Shown: positions 1-8,363, numbered from the stretch's first letter. The stretch is DNA of 12,577 nucleotides from Lentisphaeria bacterium (GCA_016302725.1 JAEDNB010000047.1:1-12577), one strand, 5' to 3'. Numbers and translations: made by a program. Notes: generated by a model from the sequence alone, not told the origin.

Positions 1-31
1 CTCCCTGCCCTCCGTGTGCGCCGCAGGCGCG
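1..31 (-). repeat. Inverted copy of the ACACGGAG intergenic repeat
   Basis: Read on the minus strand, bases 17 to 1 are ACACGGAGGGCAGGGAG. This matches 14 of 17 positions of the repeat unit at the right end of the window (12534 onward). The bases just before it on that strand (GCGCCTGCGGCGC) also loosely resemble the GGCGCTGCCGC part of that unit. It lies directly after the permease stop codon. The same bases could instead be the ribosome-binding region (GGAGGGCAGGGAG) of a following minus-strand gene outside the window, such as the transporter ATPase. The match is seen in the sequence; membership of one repeat family is inference. Confidence 0.4.
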
Positions 32-38
32 TTGTTGG

Positions 39-1730
39 TCAGCCCCGGAAGATGGCGCCCATGCGTTTACCCAGGAGGGAGGCGACCAGGAGATAGGAGG
101 CCCCCAGGAAGAGCATGGTCCAGAGTCCCAGGGCGGCGGCCACGGCGCCCCCCTCTCCCAGGAAGGAAGAGAGGTCGTAGATGGCCTTGGTGATGGGGTA
201 GTAGTCTGATTTCTGGGCCAGCAGCAGGGAATCGGAGACCTCCAGCATGGAGAAGCTGAAGGTAAGGATGGCTCCCGCCAGGAGATTGGCGGCAATCAGG
301 GGGGCGGTGATGCGCCGGAAAATGGTCCAGGGGCGGGCCCCCAGGGAGGCTGCCGCCTCCTCGAAGGAGACGGAGGTCTGCTGGAGTCCTGCCACGGCGG
401 AGCGCACCACATAGGGGATGCGCCGGATGGCGTAGGAGACCACCAGGAGTGCGGTGGGGTTTTCGATGGGATTCAGGCAGTGGAGGAGGCGTCCCCTGGC
501 GGTCATGGCCAGGTAACCGAAGGCCACCACCAGGCCGGGCACCGCCAGGGGGAGCATGGCCAGGGCGTCCAGGAGCCAGGCCCCCCGGTGCCTTCCCCGC
601 ACCACGGTCCAGGCGATAAGGGTGCCCATGGCCATGGCCAGGCAGAGGGCCATCCCGCAGTACCGGAGGCTGTTGAGGATGCTGGGGACGGTGAGGCTGT
701 GTCCCAGGGCGGTCTCCAGGTGGGCGAGGGTGGACTGCAAGGGGAGGACGGTGCGGTACCATCCCTTTCCCAAGGCGAGCCCCGCCACCCCCAGATGGGG
801 CAGCACCCCCGCCAGGGAGACCAGGGCGAAGAGGCCGCCTGCCAGCAGGTTCCGGATTCCGCGGAGGGGGACGGGTTCGGCGGCGCGTCCCGCCTTGCCG
901 CTCATGGCATACGCCTCCCGCCCATAGCGGAATTTTGCCAGGAGGTAGGCGGTGACGGCGGCGGCCATCATCACGGTCACCAGGGCGAAGGGCATGGGAT
1001 TATGGCCCATTTCACTGATGCCCAGGAAGATTTGGACTGGCATCAGGCGTTCGTAGTTGAACATGAGGGGGGTGCCCAGTTCGGTGAAGGACCAGATGAA
1101 GACGAGGGTGCATCCTGCGAAGAGCCCGGGGCGCACCAGGGGCAGGGTGATTCTCCAAAACCGTTTCAGGCCGGTGCAGCCGCAGTCCTCGGCGGCTTCC
1201 AGGAGCGCGGGGTCCACATTGGCGAAGGCGGCGGCCAGGTTCAGGTAGAGGATGGGGTAGAGATGGAGGGCTTCCAGGAGGATGACGGCCCCCATTCCCC
1301 CGGCCAGCCAGTCCGGCTCGTTTCCCGGGGCGAGGAGCCCCAGGCGGATGAGGAGCTGGTTGAAGGCCCCGTAGCGCCCCAGGATTGCCTGCATTCCCAG
1401 GGCGCCCACGAAGGGGGCCAGAATCATGGGCATCATGAGCAGCCCGTTCCACAGGCGGCCGCCCCAGAAGCGGTACCGCTCCCCCAGCCAGGCCAGGGGA
1501 AGCGCCAGGGCCAGGGAGAGCAGGGTGGTCCCTCCCGCCACCAGGAAGGAGTTCAGGAGACCGTCCCGGTAGAGGGGGTTCCGGAAGGTCTCCGCCAGGA
1601 AGAAGAGGGTGGGCCTGCCGGCCCCGTCGCTCAATCCCCCCCGCAGGATTTCCGCCACGGGAAGAAGGAAGAAGACGCCGAAGAAGAGGAGGGCCAGCGA
1701 CAGGAAAAGAAAATGGAGTTTTTTTCCCAT
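39..1730 (-). CDS. Fused two-domain ABC transporter permease (iron/phosphonate-type, FbpB-like)
   Basis: This 563-residue integral inner-membrane protein carries two MetI-like permease domains in one chain, with about 2 x 6 hydrophobic helices (near residues 5-27, 58-82, 93-117, 144-168, 202-222, 243-265, then 293-318, 350-375, 385-410, 425-443, 480-500, 528-553). Each half has an EAA coupling loop that contacts the ATPase: LEAAEDCGCTGLKRFWRITLP (about 177-197, shown by its EAA and G residues) and EEAAASLGARPWTIFRRI (457-474). Fused permeases of this size are typical of Fe3+ and 2-aminoethylphosphonate importers; the substrate cannot be read from the permease. The frame is open 160 codons further upstream, but hydrophobic family sequence begins only at MGKKLHFLF, so I chose the ATG at 1730. 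No strong Shine-Dalgarno precedes it. The ATPase is presumably downstream, beyond the window edge. No substrate-binding protein gene lies upstream here. Confidence 0.88.
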   Translation of the reverse strand: MGKKLHFLFLSLALLFFGVFFLLPVAEILRGGLSDGAGRPTLFFLAETFRNPLYRDGLLNSFLVAGGTTLLSLALALPLAWLGERYRFWGGRLWNGLLMMPMILAPFVGALGMQAILGRYGAFNQLLIRLGLLAPGNEPDWLAGGMGAVILLEALHLYPILYLNLAAAFANVDPALLEAAEDCGCTGLKRFWRITLPLVRPGLFAGCTLVFIWSFTELGTPLMFNYERLMPVQIFLGISEMGHNPMPFALVTVMMAAAVTAYLLAKFRYGREAYAMSGKAGRAAEPVPLRGIRNLLAGGLFALVSLAGVLPHLGVAGLALGKGWYRTVLPLQSTLAHLETALGHSLTVPSILNSLRYCGMALCLAMAMGTLIAWTVVRGRHRGAWLLDALAMLPLAVPGLVVAFGYLAMTARGRLLHCLNPIENPTALLVVSYAIRRIPYVVRSAVAGLQQTSVSFEEAAASLGARPWTIFRRITAPLIAANLLAGAILTFSFSMLEVSDSLLLAQKSDYYPITKAIYDLSSFLGEGGAVAAALGLWTMLFLGASYLLVASLLGKRMGAIFRG

Positions 1731-2018
1731 GGGGGTGGGAAGAGAGGTTATTTTAAGAACTGCTTCGCCGGTGGAGGACCGGGAATTCCGGAAAGCGAGG
1801 GGACCCCCTGCGGACATTCCACCACAACATGCTGCGCACCAAGGGACAACAAAGAAGGAAAAGCCCCTCCTTGCGCCTTGGCCAGAACGATGAATCCTTG
1901 CCCCGGACGCCCCAGGGCGGCTTCCGGGATAATGTACTTCCTGGTTCCCTGACGCCAGAGGGCTTTGCCCCAGGCTCCGCGGATTCAGGCGCGCCTCTTC
2001 GCCCACGCCTTCCCCTCT
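1731..2018. other. Divergent intergenic spacer between permease and phosphoesterase genes
   Basis: This 288-bp spacer must hold the promoters of both divergent units. One possible plus-strand -10 box, GATAAT (1928-1933), differs from TATAAT at one base, but no good -35 box sits 16-18 bases upstream. The minus-strand side next to the permease is locally AT-rich (around 1745-1756). A minus-strand frame stays open from 1984 to 1748 but has no ATG and only late TTG/GTG codons, so I do not call it a gene. Confidence 0.4.
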
Positions 2019-2756
2019 ATGACCAAAATCGGCTTTTTCAGTGATGTCCACGGCAACCTGGAGGCCCTGACCGCGATTCTCAAGCGCCTGGACCAACTCT
2101 CCTGCGACCTGCTGGTCTGCCTGGGCGACATCGTCGGCTACGGCGCCAACCCCTCCGAATGCATCCAGATTATCCGGGAAAGGGACATCCCCTGCGTCAT
2201 GGGAAACCATGACGAATATGCCTCCAGCTACATGACCCCCTCCGTGGCCAGGCTCCGCCCGGAAATCCTACAGTCCATCGAGTGGACCCAGACACAGCTC
2301 TCCCTGGAAGACCGGAAATGGCTGGCCGAACAGCCCATGCGACTCCAACTGGGAGAGGAAATCGTGGCCCTCCACTCCTCCTTCGCCCGGGGAAAATGGG
2401 CCTATTGCCTGGACGAGGATACTTTCGCCGCCAATTTCGAACACCAGGAATGCCCCCTGGCCTTCTGCGGACACTCCCACTCCCCCCTCATCGGCATCGA
2501 CATGCCCGGCCACGCCCCCTTCGTGGATTTCATCCGCCCCTACACCATCCCCACCGACCACAGGGTCATGGTGAACGTGGGCAGCGTGGGACAGCCCAGG
2601 GACCGGGACCCCAGGGCGTGCGCCTGCCTCTACGAGGTGGAAAAACGGCACCTGGAACTCATCCGGGAACCCTACGATATCGAAACCGCCCAGAACAAAA
2701 TCTACATGGCCCGACTGCCGGACAAGTTCGGCCTGCGGCTGGCCATTGGCAGATAG
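2019..2756 (+). CDS. Calcineurin-like metallophosphoesterase (YfcE/MJ0936-type)
   Basis: This predicted 245-residue cytoplasmic metal-dependent phosphoesterase is the full length of the short Metallophos_2 family. All the metal-binding signatures are present in order: D9-x-H11 in FFSDVHGN, GD (36-37) in CLGDIVGYG, GNHD (62-65), H119 in VALHSS, and GHSH (151-154). The closing NVGSVGQPRDRDPRA (about 186-200) is also typical of this subgroup. These residues hold two divalent metals; relatives hydrolyse phosphodiesters or phosphomonoesters, and the real substrate is unknown. The frame is open to 1965, but the first beta strand starts at MTKIGFFSDVHG, so the ATG at 2019 is preferred. There is no clear Shine-Dalgarno. 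It is the first gene of a tight three-gene unit, 28 bases before the next gene. Confidence 0.9.
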   Translation: MTKIGFFSDVHGNLEALTAILKRLDQLSCDLLVCLGDIVGYGANPSECIQIIRERDIPCVMGNHDEYASSYMTPSVARLRPEILQSIEWTQTQLSLEDRKWLAEQPMRLQLGEEIVALHSSFARGKWAYCLDEDTFAANFEHQECPLAFCGHSHSPLIGIDMPGHAPFVDFIRPYTIPTDHRVMVNVGSVGQPRDRDPRACACLYEVEKRHLELIREPYDIETAQNKIYMARLPDKFGLRLAIGR

Positions 2757-2784
2757 CCCATCCCCGTCCTGACAGGAGCAGAGC

Positions 2785-4431
2785 ATGGCCATTTCCACTC
2801 CGGGCCCATGGGAGGAGAGAAGAGAGGGTCCCCCTCCGGGGAAGAAGGCGGAGGGGGCGGACCCGGAAGCGCGGGAGGAATTGTTCCAGCGCCTGCGCGA
2901 CCTGGAGGACCTGAATCCCGACCTGCCCGGCAGGGAGGTGGCCCGCCTGGAGGAACTGGCCCGCCTCTGCGGCCCGGAATGCTTTCCCGCAGTGGCCCGC
3001 CAGGTGCGACGCCTCCTGGACCTGTATCTGGGAATGCCCACCCTCCAGGTGGGACGCGCCATCCTGGGGGAGTATTTCCATTTGCTGGAAGCGGGGGCGG
3101 CACGGCTCTTGGCCGCCCGGGAAATCTCCCCCCGTCCCGCCCTGCCCGCCGCCTCCGGGGGAGTCTCCCAGGCCCTGGTCCTCTACAGCGCCTTCGACTA
3201 CACCCCCGCGGACCGGTGCCGCATCTTGAGCCGCACGGAAATCCCCGAGACCCTCTCCCGGGCTGCGGACGCCTTCCGCCGAAGGGTGGAGGTGGTGGAC
3301 ACCGTCTTCGGCCTCGGTTTCCGCGTAATGTGGCTCCTGGACCCCCTGGCCTTCCAACAGTGGGCCACAGACTATCTGACGGAAAAGGAGGGAGACCTGG
3401 CCCCGGAGGTCATCCGGGACATGCTCTGGGTCATGGGAAAAAGCCAGGCCCTCTCCCCTGCCATGACAGAGTGGCTCTTCCGTTGGTGCGGCGACATGGC
3501 CCTCCTGGAGGACTGGCCCCTGGTGGTCTGCCAGGCGGACAGGCTGGCGGACAGGCTCTTCCTGGCCTGGGAAAAGGGACAGCCCACTCCCAGGAATGGA
3601 CGCCTGGCGCACTTGAGGCTCATGGTCCAGGGCGGGCGACAGGACGAGGAACGCCTCCTGGCCTGGCTGGAAAACTCCCTCCAGGACTTCGGCGGCGCCG
3701 TCGCCCGCTTCCTTTCCTTTGACCGGGAGGCCGCCTCCCCCCAGGAGGAAGAGTGGCTCCACTGCACCCTGCTGGCGGAGCTCCAGGGCATGGAGGCGCT
3801 CTACCAGCCCATCCTCGTCCTCTCCGACCTCCTCCTGCGGCTGCCGGACGGCGCCATGAAACTGGCCATGGCCTTCCTGGGCGTCGCCGGGCAAAGCCTG
3901 CGAGAATGGGAAAACGCCATCCTCCGCTTTTCCGAGAGGCTCATCCGGCGGGCCTTCCTGGTGGACTTGAAGGAAGGCAGGACCCCCGTGGACACCATCC
4001 GGAAATTCACCTTTGGCGACGAGACCGCCTACGCCCAGATTTGCAATGAACTGGACTTGCTGACCCAGCAATTCGACTCCATCCCCCAGCGGGAGAAAGT
4101 GATCCGCAGGCTTGGGGTCTACTATGCGAGTTATCGGAGGGCCCCCATGCTGGGGCAGGAGGTGGGGCGCCGCTACCGCCGCATGGCAAGGCTCCTCCAC
4201 GAGGATTTCCTCAAGGCCCACTTGAGCCAGGAGGAGTGGGAGGGCTTCCAGGCCCGGGGCTTCCTCCAGGACCTCTATTCCATGGCCTCCCGCTCCAAGC
4301 GCTTCCTGGACCATCGGCGCGCCCTGGACATGAGCATCGAGGAGATGGTGGCCTCCCAAATCGAGTTCGTGGAGGAGTGCCGTTCCCGGCGCCTGGCCAT
4401 GCTCCGGAGATATTCCCCGCTCCCCCACTAG
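2785..4431 (+). CDS. Unrecognised helical soluble protein, 548 residues
   Basis: I do not recognise this protein. It has no signal peptide and no convincing membrane helix. Residues 1-30 are a Pro/Gly/Glu/Lys-rich, probably disordered start. The rest looks almost wholly alpha-helical, with repeated amphipathic stretches rich in Leu, Arg and Glu (for example ARLEELARLCG near 53-63, VARQVRRLLDLYLG near 70-83 and AELQGMEALYQPILVLSDLL near 332-351). The C-terminus is very basic (RSRRLAMLRRYS). No nucleotide-binding loop or catalytic motif stands out. A good Shine-Dalgarno, AGGAG (2774-2778), sits 6 bases before the ATG. It lies 28 bases after the phosphoesterase and 12 bases before the vWA gene, so the three are very likely co-transcribed. 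Base composition and codon choice match the neighbours. A helical-repeat scaffold or adaptor is possible, but that is only inference. Confidence 0.8.
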   Translation: MAISTPGPWEERREGPPPGKKAEGADPEAREELFQRLRDLEDLNPDLPGREVARLEELARLCGPECFPAVARQVRRLLDLYLGMPTLQVGRAILGEYFHLLEAGAARLLAAREISPRPALPAASGGVSQALVLYSAFDYTPADRCRILSRTEIPETLSRAADAFRRRVEVVDTVFGLGFRVMWLLDPLAFQQWATDYLTEKEGDLAPEVIRDMLWVMGKSQALSPAMTEWLFRWCGDMALLEDWPLVVCQADRLADRLFLAWEKGQPTPRNGRLAHLRLMVQGGRQDEERLLAWLENSLQDFGGAVARFLSFDREAASPQEEEWLHCTLLAELQGMEALYQPILVLSDLLLRLPDGAMKLAMAFLGVAGQSLREWENAILRFSERLIRRAFLVDLKEGRTPVDTIRKFTFGDETAYAQICNELDLLTQQFDSIPQREKVIRRLGVYYASYRRAPMLGQEVGRRYRRMARLLHEDFLKAHLSQEEWEGFQARGFLQDLYSMASRSKRFLDHRRALDMSIEEMVASQIEFVEECRSRRLAMLRRYSPLPH

Positions 4432-4443
4432 CCCTCCCACGCC

Positions 4444-6657
4444 ATGGAAGGCCTCTCCCTCTCCCCCCTGCTCCCCCCCGCACTCCTCCTCCCGCCCCTC
4501 CTGGCGTTGGCGGCCCTGGCATGCCTCCTGGCCCGGCGACAGGCAAAATGCCTCCCCGCAACCCTCCGGGCAACCCTCCTGGGACTCCGCCTCGCCGCCC
4601 TGGCCCTCCTGGCCCTCTGGCTCCTTCGCCCCATCCGGTGGACCGATACCCCCAGGGAGGACGGCTCCCGCATCGCCGTATTGGCGGACGCCACCGCCTC
4701 CATGGGGTTGCGGCGGGATTGCCGGGATGCGGCGGGGCACCCCGTCACCCGCTGGGAGGCCCTCCTGGCCCAGGTGGCCACCGCCCCCCAGTCCACCCCC
4801 CTGCTCCTGTGGCGTGTGGGCACCCGGGAGCATCCCGCCCTGCCCTGGGAGGAGGGCGCCTCCTTCACCCCCCTGGCCGGGCAGACGGATTTGGGGGCGG
4901 CCCTGGAAGCCCTGGAAAAGGAGAGCAGGCGTCCCGGGGCCCTGCCCCTCCGCGCCGTCCTCCTGATTTCCGACGGGCGGGACTGGGGAGGGCGGCTGCT
5001 GGCCCAGGCCAAGTCCCTGGCGGAGATGGGGCTGCCCGTCTCCACCCTGGCCCTGGGGGAAGCCACCCCCTGCGGGGATGTGAAGGTGGAATTCGACCCC
5101 CGCACTCCCACGACCCTCCCCGTGGGGGAGGAGGGCACCGCCTATCTGCGCCTCGCCAGCACCCTCCCCCACCCCCAGCGGGTGACCGTGCATCTGCGGG
5201 AACTCCACGGAGGGGCCTCCACCCAGGCCGAGGCCGTCGTCCCCCCCGGAGGGGAGGCCCTCTGCCCCCTCCCCCTGCCCGCCGCCCAGACCCCGGGGGA
5301 GCGCCTCTACCTGGCGGAAATCCCCCCGCTGCCCGGGGACGAACAGCCCGCCAACAACACCGCCTGCCAGGTGGTGGAATACCAGCCACCCCCTGTCCGG
5401 CAAGTCCTGTACCTGGGAACGACCCCGGATTGGGAATGGCGCTTCCTCCGCAAGGCCCTGGCTGGCTCCCCGTCCCTGGCCCTGCAGGCCGCCATCCTCC
5501 TCCTGCCCCCGGAGAAGAAGGGAGAGGGCCTCTCCCCCTCCTGGCGACCCCAACGCCCCTTCTTCTCCCTGGGGAAGACCCCCCGGGAGGACTTCCCCTC
5601 CACGGAAGCGGAATACGCCGGCGTGGACGTGGTGGTGCTCCCTTGCCAGGCGGCAGCCGCCCTCACCACCCCCCAGCAGGAGGCCCTCCTCTCCTTCGTC
5701 CAGAACCGGGGCGGGGGAATCCTCTGGACCGGCGACGCCTCCCGACTCCCCGCCACCCTGGCCCCCCTCCGGCCCGGCAAGGATTTCCAGGCATGCCGCA
5801 GCAACGGCACCGCCCACGGGGAGGCGGCACCGGAGCGCATGGTCTTCGAGGGGCTCTTCCTCCAGCCGGAACCCCTCCCCCCGGACACCCTCTTCACCCG
5901 ATGCCGGCAGCCACGCCCCACCGCCCGCCCCATCCTCCAGGACGACACCGCCACCCCCCTGCTCCTGGTGGAGGGAAACTGCGGCGCAGGACGGGCCGCC
6001 TGGAGCGGCCTGACGGAAAGCTGGCGGTGGGCCTTTGCCGCCCCGCCCAAGACCACTCCCTCCCTCCACCGGAACTATTGGAGGCAGCTGCTGGGCTGGC
6101 TGGGGGGGAACCGGCAGCCCCAACTGGAACTGGAACTCCCCGAAACCGGGCTGCTGGCCCATGAGGAAAACCGGATTGCCCTCCGGGTGCTGGGACCCGA
6201 TTTCCGCCCCGCCCTGGAAGCCCAGGCCACTCTCGCCGCCATCCCCCTGGACAAACAGGGCCAGGAATTCATCCCCCTCGCCCCCGACCCCCATGAGCCA
6301 GGACGCTTCGCCGGTGCCTACACGCCCGGGAACACCGCCCCCGTGCAATTCGTCGCCACCGTGCGATGCACCCCGGACAGCCCCCCCCTCACCCTGAAAA
6401 AAAGCCTCCCCGTCCAGGCGGCGGGACAGGAGGCGGAGGAACTGGCCGCCCAGCCGGAACTGCTTCGGGACGTGGCCCGGATTACCGGGGGGAGGGTTTT
6501 CCAGGGCCAGGTGGACTGGGAGAGGCTCCCCCTCTCCGGAAACATCCCCCGGCACCGCCAGGAAGCCCCCTTCCTTCCCCCGGCGCTCCCCCTCCTCTGC
6601 GCCGTCGCCTGCCTGCTGGCGGAATACACCCTCCGCCGGAAAAACGGACAGCCCTGA
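4444..6657 (+). CDS. Membrane-anchored vWA protein with glutamine amidotransferase-like domain
   Basis: This 737-residue protein has two N-terminal membrane helices (about 9-30 and 43-62). A von Willebrand A domain follows (about 76-205), with MIDAS-like residues D82-x-T84-x-S86 (VLADATASM), T148/D149 in GQTDLG, and D177 in LLISDGRDWGG. Next come a beta-rich segment (about 215-310) ending in PGDEQPANNT, the VRQVLYLGTTPDWEWRFLRKAL segment (about 318-339), and a class I amidotransferase-like fold (about 390-430: DVVVLP, then VQNRGGGILWTGD) without an obvious catalytic Cys elbow. A last membrane helix lies near 710-728. This architecture is known from large BatA-like proteins of PVC and related bacteria, often encoded beside MoxR ATPase and DUF58 genes, with a suspected envelope or chaperone role. 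Only 12 bases separate it from the gene before. No clear Shine-Dalgarno is seen, so translational coupling is possible. It converges on the glycosidase gene, with 18 bases between the stops. Confidence 0.85.
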   Translation: MEGLSLSPLLPPALLLPPLLALAALACLLARRQAKCLPATLRATLLGLRLAALALLALWLLRPIRWTDTPREDGSRIAVLADATASMGLRRDCRDAAGHPVTRWEALLAQVATAPQSTPLLLWRVGTREHPALPWEEGASFTPLAGQTDLGAALEALEKESRRPGALPLRAVLLISDGRDWGGRLLAQAKSLAEMGLPVSTLALGEATPCGDVKVEFDPRTPTTLPVGEEGTAYLRLASTLPHPQRVTVHLRELHGGASTQAEAVVPPGGEALCPLPLPAAQTPGERLYLAEIPPLPGDEQPANNTACQVVEYQPPPVRQVLYLGTTPDWEWRFLRKALAGSPSLALQAAILLLPPEKKGEGLSPSWRPQRPFFSLGKTPREDFPSTEAEYAGVDVVVLPCQAAAALTTPQQEALLSFVQNRGGGILWTGDASRLPATLAPLRPGKDFQACRSNGTAHGEAAPERMVFEGLFLQPEPLPPDTLFTRCRQPRPTARPILQDDTATPLLLVEGNCGAGRAAWSGLTESWRWAFAAPPKTTPSLHRNYWRQLLGWLGGNRQPQLELELPETGLLAHEENRIALRVLGPDFRPALEAQATLAAIPLDKQGQEFIPLAPDPHEPGRFAGAYTPGNTAPVQFVATVRCTPDSPPLTLKKSLPVQAAGQEAEELAAQPELLRDVARITGGRVFQGQVDWERLPLSGNIPRHRQEAPFLPPALPLLCAVACLLAEYTLRRKNGQP

Positions 6658-6675
6658 CCCCCCGGCGGTGTCCCG

Positions 6676-8220
6676 CTACTCCTCCACCAGATATTCCCCG
6701 GGGGCGGTCTCCCGGAGTTTTCGTTCCGTCTCCCGGAGGCTCACCGCCAGGGCATCCCCCTCCTTCTGCACCAGGATGGCCCCGAAGGGGGTGGGCTGGC
6801 GGAAGACCAGGCTGCGGGGGGCGGCGGGGGAGGGCTTCACCTGGAAGCGCAGGAAGCCAGGCGCCAGGGGGCGCACCCCCACAACATGGCGGGGAATGAT
6901 ATTCCCGGGGGCGGCTCCCCAGGGATGGGACCAGTCCTGGTTGGGCTTGCGCTGGTTGTCCCAGGCCTCCATGGTGACGGTGGCCCCCTGCTCCATCATA
7001 TGCAGCCAGGAGCACTTCCCCCGGGAAGTCATCAGGGAAACCCCCAGCTCGTCCAGCCCGCCGGCAAAGCAACTCTCCAGAAGGAACTGGGCCACATAGA
7101 CGCTGCAGGCCATCCCCTTCTCCCGGAGCAGGGCCCGGCAACGCTCCCGCTCCGCTCCCTCCGCCAGGCCAAAGCGCAGGGCGAAGACCGCCGTGTGCAA
7201 CGCCGTGTGCCGGGAACCCACGCTGTCCACAAACCGCCCCTCCCCATCCCGGAAACTCCGGAGAATCGCCTGCCTCAACTCCTCCGCCCGCCGGAGATAT
7301 CCCGAATCCCCCGTCAACTCCGCCATGACCTGCATGGCGCCGTAGGCATAGGCATTGGGCACGAAATTGGCGTCCCCCATCTCATAGCCGTCCCGCTCCA
7401 CGGGGGGCCAGTCCACGATGTCCCGGATGAAGCCCGTGGGGGCCAGAAGCCCGTCCTGGCGGTAGAACTGGGGGAGGAGTTTTTCCGGCAGGCGGGGCAG
7501 CCACTCCCGGACCATCTCCCAATCTCCGGAGTAGAGGAGGTAGTCCCGCACCAGGAAGGGGGTGCAGAGGAGCCACTCCGTGGGCCAGGTCTTGTCCCCG
7601 TGGTCCAGGAAATGCTGGATTGTGGCCTTGGCAATGGCGTAGTCGTTCCCGCAGCAGAAGTGTGAGAGCTGGGTGATATAGGCGTCTCCCTCGTAGGGCA
7701 TGCGCTCCCGTTCGCCGTCCAGGTAGCAGGGGAAGATGGAGGTGGCCAGGAGGGTATGGCGGCAGAACTCCCACACCCGGTCCAGCTCCAGCACACTGGA
7801 ATGGAACTCCGAGGCCTCCTCCGGCACGTCGTTGTAGAACTCCTTCCGCCGGACAGTCACCTTCCCGCCCCAGTGGTTCACCTCCACATAGCGGAAAATC
7901 GCCACCTCCCCGCCCCACTCCGGAGGCGCGGGGAAATGGGGCATGTCCGTCCCGTAGGAGGGCTGGTGGGGCGGGATGGGAATGGTATAGACGCTCTGCC
8001 CAGGCACCAGGGGAAAGGTGAACTGCTTGAAGGTGCGGAAACCGCCAGAATAGGACACGTGGCCATCGGCGGCGCACTCCCCTATCACCACCTCGAAAAG
8101 GTCGTTGCGGGAAGGGACGGGGGACAACTCCACCTCCAATTGCCCGTAGCACGCCTTCCCAAAGTCAAAAAGGCAGTGGCTGCTAATCGGCTGCGTCAAT
8201 TCTGTCGTGCGGTTTCTCAT
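6676..8220 (-). CDS. Alpha-L-rhamnosidase-like (GH78-type) glycosidase
   Basis: This 514-residue protein resembles the core of GH78 alpha-L-rhamnosidases and related proteins. The order is a beta-sandwich start (LFDFGKACYGQLEVELS, about 17-33), then an (alpha/alpha)6 barrel from about residue 140, then a C-terminal beta domain (about 445-514) opening with VGVRPLAPGFLRFQVKPS. The acidic signature DGERERMPYEGDAY (168-181) sits where GH78 enzymes carry their catalytic D..ER..GD cluster. EAWD (418-421) followed by SHPWGAAP matches the second conserved region that usually holds the base. Specificity for rhamnose is not proved. It is shorter than typical GH78 enzymes (about 700-1000 residues) because the N-terminal binding domains are missing. 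It has no signal peptide, so it probably acts in the cytoplasm on imported oligosaccharides. A weak GAGG lies 9 bases before the ATG. It is a single gene, divergent from glnK-amt. Confidence 0.82.
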   Translation of the reverse strand: MRNRTTELTQPISSHCLFDFGKACYGQLEVELSPVPSRNDLFEVVIGECAADGHVSYSGGFRTFKQFTFPLVPGQSVYTIPIPPHQPSYGTDMPHFPAPPEWGGEVAIFRYVEVNHWGGKVTVRRKEFYNDVPEEASEFHSSVLELDRVWEFCRHTLLATSIFPCYLDGERERMPYEGDAYITQLSHFCCGNDYAIAKATIQHFLDHGDKTWPTEWLLCTPFLVRDYLLYSGDWEMVREWLPRLPEKLLPQFYRQDGLLAPTGFIRDIVDWPPVERDGYEMGDANFVPNAYAYGAMQVMAELTGDSGYLRRAEELRQAILRSFRDGEGRFVDSVGSRHTALHTAVFALRFGLAEGAERERCRALLREKGMACSVYVAQFLLESCFAGGLDELGVSLMTSRGKCSWLHMMEQGATVTMEAWDNQRKPNQDWSHPWGAAPGNIIPRHVVGVRPLAPGFLRFQVKPSPAAPRSLVFRQPTPFGAILVQKEGDALAVSLRETERKLRETAPGEYLVEE

Positions 8221-8259
8221 GGATGGGGACCTCGGAAAATAAAAACAGGAAAAGACCGA

Positions 8260-8335
8260 CCCCGCCCCACACCCCCTGCCGGGGAAGGCGGCGGGACAAC
8301 CCGGTTAACATAGCACGCCCCCGCCCCACACCCCC
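8260..8335. repeat. Pair of 17-base direct repeats
   Basis: The sequence CCCCGCCCCACACCCCC occurs exactly at 8260-8276 and again at 8319-8335, a spacing of 59 bases. Both copies lie in the spacer upstream of glnK and close to the start of the divergent glycosidase gene. They could be binding sites for a regulator of either gene, or a low-complexity C-rich duplication. The repeat is seen directly; any function is inference. Confidence 0.6.
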
Positions 8336-8363
8336 ACAGGACGGAATAGGAGCACACCCCGCC

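Noticed and set aside
480..1952. A 490-codon plus-strand open frame antisense to the permease.
   Set aside because: It is His/Gly/Gln-rich low-complexity sequence opposite a clear twelve-helix permease.
1731..2210. A 160-residue N-terminal extension of the permease.
   Set aside because: It overlaps the start of the divergent phosphoesterase gene and has no membrane or family sequence; the permease proper begins at MGKKLHFLF.
2659..6555. A 1298-codon open frame on the minus strand across the phosphoesterase, unknown and vWA genes.
   Set aside because: Its translation is a Gly/Glu/Pro/Gln-rich string without family features, produced by GC-biased codons of the real plus-strand genes read in antisense.
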